From positions 4,679,082 to 4,743,081 of the forward strand of contig NC_071397.1 in the NCBI RefSeq assembly GCF_022682495.2: a stretch of 64,000 nt of DNA. The letters run 5' to 3'. Below, piece after piece: positions 58,601 through 64,000 of this stretch. Origin of the DNA: Desmodus rotundus (taxonomy: Eukaryota; Chordata; Mammalia; Chiroptera; Phyllostomidae). Position numbers and translations under genes: made by a program. The notes under the pieces are model-generated. The model was not told where the DNA came from. It saw nothing but the letters and a program-made list of their open reading frames with translations, and searched no databases. Position 1 is the stretch's first letter. Every line of letters begins with the position of its first letter.

Positions 58601-59980
58601 AAGGCACCTGCATGGCACCGTTCCAGAGACGTCCCTATCTTGGCCTTAGTTTCTGCCAGCCTTCCCCTATCCTGTCACTATATGTCCCAACTGCTCCTTC
58701 TTCCCAATTCCAACATTTTCAAACCTCTTCAGCTCATCCCGCCATATACGAGAACCGTGATTCCCATCTCCCAACCCCAACCGGACTTCCATTTTCTCCT
58801 CCAAATGCGTCATGCCTTTCCCCCTAAAAGCCTCCTCCTCGCTTCTCTCTCCAAACAAAACGCCACCAATCCCCTCCCCCAATGCGTCGCCCTATCTCTC
58901 CCCCCGACAACGCGTCACCCCGTCCCCTCCTCCCAACAAATCCGTCGCCGCCATCAGATCCAGAGCCCCCATCTCCTGCGAACGGGAAGCTCTCCCCTGC
59001 TAAATCCTCTGCCTTCGCCCTCTCCCACCAAATTCCCCGACCACGAATTTCACTGCCCCCGTCCCCTCCCCCCGGAGTCTGATGCCCTTTCTCCTCTCCT
59101 AAATTTTTGGCCCTGGTCCCCTGTCCTTTGTTTTACCAAAATACTTTAAATCTATCCCTATCAAATCCAGAGCTCTTGCTCCTCTCCCCCAAATATGTGC
59201 ACATCTTCTAAATACTTTGCCTTGGCCCCCAACCCTCCCCCCTACCCATTCGCCAGAACTTCCCGCCCCTCTCCCATTCTGTTGCTTCTCGAGTCACCCC
59301 AAACTGATACACCCTCCTTCCTATCCCAAGTTCATCTCTTCATTCCTTCATTCCCGAAACCCGTCTCTCTGTCCCATCGCCCTCTCCTTGCACCCCCAAA
59401 TGCCTTGTTCCTTCCACCCTCCCAAATCTGTCGCTACAAACCCTACGCCCAGTCTCCTGCACCCCCAAACCTGCGCACCCTGCGTCCCAAAACTCCTCCC
59501 TGCTTCCCTCCTCTTCTATTCCTTCGGCCCACCAAAACCTCTGCCTCTGCCCTTCTCCCAAATCCATCCTCATCGACTCCTCGGACCCAATCTGTCCAAA
59601 TCGAGGCCTGTCACCTCCACAGGGGCCGCCACCTCCCTACGGTGCCCCCGGCCCCCCACCTGGATGAGCAGTTTCACGTAGAGCAGCGGATGGCTGAGCG
59701 CCGTCACTCCCGCACCCAGCGCCACGAAAAGAGCCTCGGTGGTCGGGGCGTTGTCCCCGGAGCCCAAGCCCCCTGACGCTCCGTCCATTCTGCGAGCAGA
59801 GGGCTGCGCCGCAGGCCGAGGGTGGCGTGGGTGCGCACGGTGTGCGGGCGGCGGGTCGCGAGCCCGGGCCTCGACCCCTGCTGCCGCTCCGCCACGAGCT
59901 CCGGCTCCTGCTCCAGCTCCCGCCATCCCCGCGGCACCGCCGCGAGCCCAAGGCGCCACTTCCGGGTCCGAGGCCCCCAT
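43606..59980 (-). CDS. MTCH1: MTCH1, mitochondrial carrier homologue 1 (twelve coding exons)
   Basis: Outer mitochondrial membrane protein of the SLC25 family with no known transport activity; also called presenilin-1-associated protein, pro-apoptotic, and related to MTCH2, an insertase for alpha-helical outer-membrane proteins. Twelve exons join in phase to 1170 bases (389 residues, equal to the human long isoform). Residues 1-75 are an Ala/Gly/Arg/Pro-rich, low-complexity N-terminus ([11 protein letters not shown]). The carrier fold follows, with degenerate repeat motifs at P98 (HPLLYVK), P214 (HPLHVISMR) and P327 ([10 protein letters not shown]); the acidic residue of the classical PxDxxK motif is missing, as expected for MTCH proteins. 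The ATG at 59980-59978 gives [15 protein letters not shown], the recalled human start. All introns are GT-AG. Exon 8 has two donors that give or remove 17 residues. Confidence 0.98.
43678..44726 (-). other. MTCH1: MTCH1 intron 11
   Basis: 1.05 kb; no repeat recognised. Confidence 0.85.
44727..44802 (-). CDS. MTCH1: MTCH1 coding exon 11
   Basis: [20 protein letters not shown] then YLSVQ. Acceptor 'ctggcag', donor 'cag|gtaagc'. Confidence 0.96.
45032..45099 (-). CDS. MTCH1: MTCH1 coding exon 10
   Basis: [20 protein letters not shown] plus NC; contains the third carrier-repeat motif. Donor 'gtaggt', ends in phase 2. Confidence 0.96.
45265..45312 (-). CDS. MTCH1: MTCH1 coding exon 9
   Basis: [16 protein letters not shown], 16 codons, phase 0 at both ends, so it accepts either exon 8 donor without a frame change. 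Confidence 0.96.
45313..47267 (-). other. MTCH1: MTCH1 intron 8
   Basis: 1.95 kb. A (CA)13 tract lies at 46332-46357. Otherwise unassigned. Confidence 0.85.
46332..46357 (+). repeat. (CA)n microsatellite in MTCH1 intron 8
   Basis: About 13 CA units. Confidence 0.95.
47268..47412 (-). CDS. MTCH1: MTCH1 coding exon 8 (long form; alternative end 47319)
   Basis: [20 protein letters not shown] to DDS, then 17 codons [17 protein letters not shown]. Distal donor 'cag|gttggt' at 47267; proximal donor 'agc|gtgagt' at 47318. The two differ by 51 bases, matching the two human isoforms (389 and 372 residues, recalled). Confidence 0.95.
48495..48690 (+). mobile_element. Ancient hAT-type MITE
   Basis: Wording shared by a common mammalian MER element: 'agtgtccctggcctccaccc', 'gtgacaaccaaaagatgtct', 'ctccagaca', 'gaccctgggggcaaaaacc'. 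I recognise the family type but cannot name the subfamily. Noncoding. Confidence 0.6.
48801..48937 (+). repeat. Copy A of a 137-bp duplicated intronic segment
   Basis: About 90% identical by eye to 51383-51521 (about 14 substitutions, one 2-base indel). Contains the 14-bp near-palindrome 'ctttacaggtaaag' at 48907-48920. Not a repeat family I recognise. Confidence 0.85.
49533..49592 (-). CDS. MTCH1: MTCH1 coding exon 7
   Basis: [20 protein letters not shown], 60 bases. Donor is the less usual but valid 'gt|gtacgt'; ends in phase 2. Confidence 0.95.
49593..51097 (-). other. MTCH1: MTCH1 intron 6
   Basis: 1.5 kb with a CCA-rich simple repeat at about 49803-49841; otherwise unassigned. Confidence 0.85.
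51098..51149 (-). CDS. MTCH1: MTCH1 coding exon 6
   Basis: [16 protein letters not shown] with split codons at both ends (phase 1 in, phase 2 out); 52 bases. Confidence 0.96.
51383..51521 (+). repeat. Copy B of the duplicated intronic segment
   Basis: In MTCH1 intron 5. Partner of 48801-48937, same orientation, 2.6 kb apart with exons 6 and 7 between them. Near-palindrome 'ctttacaggtaaag' at 51491-51504. Confidence 0.85.
51641..51698 (-). CDS. MTCH1: MTCH1 coding exon 5
   Basis: [19 protein letters not shown]; holds the second carrier-repeat proline (P214). 58 bases, ends in phase 1, donor 'gtgagc'. Confidence 0.96.
51699..52091 (-). other. MTCH1: MTCH1 intron 4
   Basis: 393 bases; nothing recognised beyond splice sites. 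Confidence 0.85.
52092..52169 (-). CDS. MTCH1: MTCH1 coding exon 4
   Basis: [20 protein letters not shown] then RKVVKE; 26 codons, phase 0 at both ends, a charged loop between carrier helices. Confidence 0.96.
52170..52555 (-). other. MTCH1: MTCH1 intron 3
   Basis: 386 bases; nothing recognised beyond splice sites. Confidence 0.85.
52556..52662 (-). CDS. MTCH1: MTCH1 coding exon 3
   Basis: [20 protein letters not shown] to TRGSMKK; 107 bases. [10 protein letters not shown] is the carrier-family 'G..GL.PRL' motif. Acceptor 'ccttgtag', donor 'gtgagc'. Confidence 0.96.
52663..55823 (-). other. MTCH1: MTCH1 intron 2
   Basis: 3.2 kb. Contains the Ves at 53194-53405 and otherwise unassigned sequence. 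A 300-codon minus-strand open frame (54999-55901) crosses exon 2 in another frame and is not a gene. Confidence 0.85.
53194..53405 (-). repeat. Ves SINE, minus strand, with TSD
   Basis: Sense-oriented relative to MTCH1. 'aggttttatttatttgtaga' tail, GA-rich body and 'ccacactggtcaatggtcag' head complement. Flanked by 'tggcatttat' at 53184-53193 and 53406-53415. Confidence 0.88.
55824..55908 (-). CDS. MTCH1: MTCH1 coding exon 2
   Basis: [20 protein letters not shown] to FFTY; 85 bases. Donor 'tacg|gtgagt', phase 1; acceptor 'ctgaag'. Confidence 0.96.
55909..59659 (-). other. MTCH1: MTCH1 intron 1, strand-asymmetric repeat-like DNA
   Basis: 3.75 kb. Apart from about 56480-57165, the plus strand is very rich in C, T and A and poor in G for over 3 kb, so the MTCH1 transcript here is G-rich. 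Words such as 'ccaaatct', 'cccaaatc' and 'aaatccag' recur (for example near 57541, 57936, 58131, 58937, 59161, 59424, 59557), suggesting a badly decayed tandem repeat. Confidence 0.65.
56480..57165 (+). mobile_element. Possible solo LTR inside MTCH1 intron 1
   Basis: A block of ordinary base composition that interrupts the C/T-rich intron abruptly on both sides. It can be read as TG...CA with a promoter-like 'gggttaaaagctcg' and a G/C-containing 3' part. No clear target duplication and no coding frame, so the LTR reading is tentative; an unrelated unique insertion is possible. Confidence 0.3.
59660..59980 (-). CDS. MTCH1: MTCH1 coding exon 1
   Basis: 107 codons: start [15 protein letters not shown], low-complexity N-terminus, then [20 protein letters not shown] and LLIQ. 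Donor 'cag|gtgggg', phase 0. Sits in a CpG-rich stretch. Confidence 0.96.
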
Positions 59981-60006
59981 GGCGTCGACGACGAGGTCAC
60001 TCCCCG

Positions 60007-60012
60007 TCACAT
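60007..60012 (-). promoter_or_regulatory. MTCH1: ATGTGA start-stop upstream of MTCH1
   Basis: On the minus strand an ATG is followed directly by TGA, 32 bases before the MTCH1 ATG, with G at -3. It could act as a minimal uORF if inside the 5' UTR, or simply be part of the E-box-like 'gtcatgtgac'. Confidence 0.4.
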
Positions 60013-60689
60013 GACGGACGGCGCCCCGCCCCTCGCTGGCGTCACTGCTCCTCGGCCGCAGGGGATCGTGGGAGGGTGGTCTGCGTGGGATGCGTTTCCC
60101 CCAGGGAAGTTGGGACCCGGCGTCACCCTGGATGGCAGGCCTAGGGCCCGTGGTCCCGGGCGGCCAGAGTCGCGGGCTCCGGGCCTGTGTAGGCCTCTGC
60201 AGGCCTGGGTGCTCCCCCGAGAAACCTGGAGAGTGGTGGGGGCGGGGCTTGGAGGCTGCAAAAGCCAGGCCACCCCTACGTGGCCAGCAGCATTTCTAAG
60301 CCCCCTCCCCGGCTTTGCAAGTGTTCGCTGCAGTTCTGTGGCCGCCCCTTGGCAGACCCCAGGCAGAGTACCCTGCGAAGCTTTCTGCTGCAGGGCGACC
60401 CTTGTGCGGTCTCCAGACCCGTCTTACCCCTTCGGGTTCCCCACCAGACCAGCTCCAGTAGCACCTTAGCGATGTGGCCAGCTTCCTTTGCGCTTGGGCC
60501 TTGGCGCCTAAGGTTAGAAAATGTGTTTTACTCTAAAGCACTTGGCCAATCTCCCTCACTAGATCCCGGGGGCGGGAGGTGGTGTTTAATCTGCCGTTCA
60601 ATGTGAGCACACAGCAGGCACTGTGCCTGCTAGGTCGGAGTCTATTCTTTAGTTAATAAAAATGAACAATAGTAAGTGGCCCTAAAATC

Positions 60690-60800
60690 ACACTTAACTT
60701 AATGCTAGACACATTTTTAGATACTTTGCACCATGTTAACTCCAGTGTCATCCTTACAACAACCCGGGGAGGAAGGTATTAACATTTTGTTCAATTTCTT
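60690..60800 (-). repeat. MIR fragment, antisense
   Basis: 'gcaccatgttaactccagtg' and 'ccttacaacaacccggggag' fit the antisense MIR core. Confidence 0.55.
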
Positions 60801-61138
60801 TTGGTTATAGCAGTTGAGCGTTAATGAGATGCACGGGAAGTTATCTCATGTTTGTAACCATTAACCTTTAGTAAAATCGGTTTCGTTGTACGAGTAAGGG
60901 AGGATCTACTGTATTTATTACGGAAAATGCCCTGTTCCTGTTTGTAAACATGCACACCCTGCAGTGACACCTACAACCGTGCCCTGCCGCTTGTGAAGGT
61001 GCTCAGTGAAAGTTTCTGTTTAAATGGAAAGGAATCGGGTAACCCAGAGTCTGCAGGAACGCAGCAGTGGGGCACCTGGCCCCTTTGCCTATATTTATCC
61101 TGTGTTCACTTGAGAAAGTTCTGCCGCCTTCTTTTAAA

Positions 61139-61320
61139 AATTTTTTTTTTTTTTTTTTTTTTTTTAGAGAGAGGAAAGGGAGGAAGAAAGAGGGAGAGAA
61201 ACATAGATGTGGCAGAGAAGCACTGAAAACATCCAAAGGATCGGCTGCCTCTTGCATGCCCCCAACTGGGGACCTGGTCTGCAACGCAGGTCCTGGCCTG
61301 CAACCCAGGGAACGCCAGCC
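61139..61320 (-). repeat. Ves SINE, 5'-truncated, minus strand
   Basis: Tail is a T25 run (61141-61165), then GA-rich body and 'gcccccaactggggacctgg'. The tRNA head is missing; it abuts the next Ves directly. Confidence 0.85.
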
Positions 61321-61505
61321 AGAGATGTTTTGAGAGAGGGGGGAAGGGAAGGAGAAAGAGAGAGAAACATCAATATGTGGTTGCCCCTCGCTCGCCCCCT
61401 ACTGGGGACCTGGCCACAACTTAGGCATGTGTCCTGACTTGGAATCACACCAGTGACCCTTTGGTTCTCAGGCCTGTGCTCAGTCCACTGAGCTACACCA
61501 GCTGG
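61321..61505 (-). repeat. Ves SINE, minus strand, tandem with previous
   Basis: Complete head at the right ('ctacaccagctggcc'), 'ggaatcacaccagtgaccc' B-box complement, GA-rich body ('gagagagaaacatcaatatg'). Its poly-T side is very short. Confidence 0.88.
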
Positions 61506-63544
61506 CCACTTTGTACAGGTTTTTTGCAGTCTGCCCTTCCCAACTCTCTGCTCTATGTTCCAAAAACTCCCTTCCCCCTTGCCACTCTTGACAATACCCT
61601 ACAAACCTTCCACACCCAAATCTTGCCAGTCTACTTCCCTCCCTCCCTCCCTTTCTCCCCGACACTGGCTTCCCTAACCCAGATGTATACTGGTCTGAAT
61701 CACTGCGAACCTCCTAGTCCTTTCAGGTTACTGTGTTTTCTCCTTTAAACACAGATTTCACTAAACCTACCCCCTGCCCCAGGAGCACTTTAAATGACTT
61801 CCTTCTCCTGGATTCTGATCTAGCTTTCCCAACAGGGACCTTAAAGTGAAGTTCATCCACAACCTCGTTTATTAATCACATTAGAGCAGCACACTAACTC
61901 TCCACACAGAAGTTAGCTTTCTGAAACTTCCTCACACAAACCTTTTCCTTCCCATTTCCCCCCAGCTGTCTGCTTTTCCTTCTGCCCTTGTCTGTGGGTC
62001 CACTGTTAGCCCTTTCACTTTCTCTGCCTTACATGGTCACCTAACTTTTTGCGTATATGTGGTCCTTCCAGACCATGGCTCCGTGTGAGGCAGCTACATT
62101 GTTTTGTCTTGCATCATTTTGTGTCTTCCACATCACCAAATATGGGGACAGAGTAACTGTGCAGTACATTGTTTTTAAGTGATTGAATCATTTCTCTAAG
62201 CAAAGAAATTAAAGTAAAAATAGGTCAGTTCAAGCAGTTAGACCCCCCCCCCCCCCCGGAAACCAGACAGAAGCGAATGTGAAACTATGCCATGGCTGTG
62301 GTTCCAGGGCTCACAGGAACACCAAGAGAAAGGAGGGAAAAAGTTACAAACCGCTCACAACACACTCCATAGTGACAGTGTGAATGGGCCAAACAGGAAT
62401 ATGACTACTCCTGGGAACTTCACATAATAGAGCAATCCTAAAGAAACTTAAAGGGAGAAAATAACATTTCCCACTGAAGGCAAAGATAAAGAATAGGAAA
62501 TACTAGGCGGCGGGGAGGGGGGAAGGACAGTGTGCAAAAAGAACAGGTATATTCGCAAAGGAATCAGGTCATCTAGAAATGGAAAGCGTACTCACTGAAC
62601 TGGCTGAATGACAGAAAGTCTTGCCCGGAATTGACTCTACTGAGCAACTGGCAGAGTGTCAGTACTCACAGCCGGTGTCTCTGGGCTGGTTAGTGCCCCC
62701 TGTGGTCCCATTCCGTCTGCAGTCACCACCCCAGAGGGCTTGCCTCGTGGTGCCGCGGCTGCTCCGTCAGTCTCCCCTGTGAGAGTGCCAGTTCTTCGAG
62801 CTCAGGGACTGTCCTATTCGTAGTTGGCACAGTATGACTAGGGCAGAAACCCACTAAATGTTTCCTACAAAATATAGGAAAAGCAAAAATCTTTTTACAA
62901 ACTTATTTGTTGTAACACCACTGACAGAATGAGAACTTTAGCGAGACCCATATGCTCCAAAGGAAGATCCAAGAAATCGCAGAAAATTAACAAGAAATAA
63001 GACCCTTAGAGACTTCTAGAATTGCCAAGTATATAAACCATCAGTCCCTGGAATCCTGTGGGAAACCAATAAAAGAGAATACAATATAGTAAGTACCCGC
63101 TATTGCAATTAAATTGACACCACACTAATCAGGTCAGGAGTGAACTTGAGGTGATGCCAAAGTCGGCATGAGAGTTCAGGCCTCCTCCGGGAACAGGTAA
63201 GGCACTGTGGTATCAGAAGAATTTACCCTGGTGTGAAGCCTGGATGTGGGCTCCCTGTTCAGCAGTTCTGGGTGAGAACGTTCTGGCTGCCACCTCTGTG
63301 CACCTGTTGGCCTGAGTGAGGGTAGGGAGCACTGGCCTCCCTTCTGTCCTATCCCCCCCACCCAGGGACCAAGCTTCAAAAGGAGCCAACTTCAGGTTCT
63401 GGCATGCCTGCCCCCACAATTCCCCAAAGGAGATAGGATCCTACCAAGCCGTTTCTAGAGCTAAATTCAACCAGCTGTCCTGTATTCAGGAGTTCTGCTG
63501 CTGAGTGAAGCAAGGCACACCTGTGCAGGTGCCCAGGTCCTGAC

Positions 63545-63740
63545 AGACACGGTTGCTACTGGCTTTACAAGTATTAACTCCATCGATTACTGCAATACGA
63601 GGCCAGGGCTATGAGGATCGCCTTCATTCCACAGGTGAGGCAACAGCCCCAAAGCTCAGTAACATGCCCGGGTCACACAGTTGAGAAGAGGCAGAGCCAG
63701 GGCTCAGACCCAGGTCTGCCTGAATGCAATACCTCACGCT
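63545..63740 (-). repeat. MIR SINE, antisense
   Basis: 'attccacaggtgaggcaaca', 'cgggtcacacagttgagaag' and 'cagggctcagacccaggtct' are the antisense MIR. Confidence 0.75.
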
Positions 63741-64000
63741 CTTAGGTGCAAGTGAAAGCAGGAAATGGACAGGTGTCCAGGGTGATGATCCTGGGCCTCC
63801 AGGGGCTGCTGCCAGGTGGACCAGTCACTTCGAGACGGTTGACGGCACGAAGGCCTTCTGGATGCACGGTCTGCGAAGAAAGCAGGATTGCAGCAGCTGT
63901 GGCACACCCCCTGCTGGCCCACACCTATGGATACACACTCAATGTGGGCACCTTGGACTCGTGAGCCAGACGGCAGCCCGATGCCAGCCTCACTCTGGTC

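Larger units (their letters stand above)
59640..60290. promoter_or_regulatory. MTCH1: MTCH1 CpG island and promoter region
   Basis: GC-rich, CpG-dense block covering exon 1 and upstream. Just upstream of the start are a GC box ('gccccgcccc'), a CRE-like 'tggcgtcac' and the E-box-like 'gtcacatgac' (60006-60015). No TATA. A CpG-island promoter fits a widely expressed mitochondrial gene. Transcription start not determined. Confidence 0.6.
60291..64000. other. Upstream of MTCH1: repeats, no gene
   Basis: Contains MIR fragments (about 60690-60800 and 63545-63740), a T25 run and two tandem Ves copies (61139-61505), CT-rich sequence (61510-61760), a C15 run (62243-62257) and otherwise unassigned DNA. 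No exon of FGD2, the next gene in human, was recognised. Confidence 0.5.

Noticed and set aside
59981..60010. N-terminal extension of MTCH1 by ten residues
   Set aside because: The in-frame upstream codon is GTG, not ATG; the known family start is the ATG at 59980.
59822..60469. 215-codon plus-strand frame across the MTCH1 CpG island
   Set aside because: Antisense shadow of GC-rich exon 1 and promoter; Arg/Pro/Gly-rich with no family resemblance.
63800..64000. Possible first exon of FGD2 near the window end
   Set aside because: No recognisable FGD2 sequence, and in human the gene lies further away.

Overview
This is vertebrate nuclear DNA from a bat. Genes are split into GT-AG exons, and the noncoding sequence is full of mammalian repeats (L1, L2, MIR, MLT1, Tigger). 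At least eight copies of a tRNA-headed SINE match the bat Ves family (heads reading 'ggctggtgtggctcag', a pol III B box 'ggttcgattcc', CT-rich tails). Two L1-derived elements carry an ORF1 but no ORF2 (HAL1 type). A vespertilionid or other yangochiropteran bat is the likeliest source; the species cannot be named from this window.

Three protein genes are supported, in the order of human 6p21.2. (1) C6orf89 (+): only the terminal coding exon (1190-1284) and a long 3' UTR reaching about 6870. (2) PI16 (+): complete, six coding exons from 29300 to 37756, poly(A) signal at 38160, 464 codons encoding a secreted or GPI-linked CAP-domain protein. (3) MTCH1 (-): complete, twelve coding exons from 59980 down to 43606, poly(A) signal at 42870-42875, 389 residues, outer mitochondrial membrane carrier homologue. 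PI16 and MTCH1 are convergent. Both reading frames were joined exon by exon; every intron has GT-AG ends, the phases agree, and the totals equal or lie within one residue of the human lengths as I remember them.

Layout: 1-6.9 kb C6orf89 3' end; 6.9-29.2 kb intergenic, almost all repeats, with two HAL1-type insertions with target-site duplications (11.1-13.1 and 16.7-18.8 kb), antisense L1 blocks (8.6-10.7 and 26.0-28.1 kb) and an MLT1-split L1 (22.4-23.9 kb); 29.2-38.2 kb PI16; 38.2-42.8 kb gap with an antisense L1 hit by a Ves; 42.8-60 kb MTCH1; 60-64 kb upstream of MTCH1, repeats only. FGD2, the next gene in human, is not reached.

The genes do not form a pathway; they are a conserved syntenic block. 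I see no novel multi-gene system. The most interesting items are the two HAL1-type elements, a 137-bp segment duplicated in MTCH1 introns 5 and 7, the strongly strand-asymmetric MTCH1 intron 1 split by an LTR-like insert, an ATGTGA start-stop just upstream of the MTCH1 start, the 17-residue alternative donor in MTCH1 exon 8, an in-frame retainable PI16 intron, and an inverted Ves pair in the C6orf89 3' UTR. Repeat classes were assigned by eye against remembered consensus sequences, and repeat borders without stated duplications are approximate.
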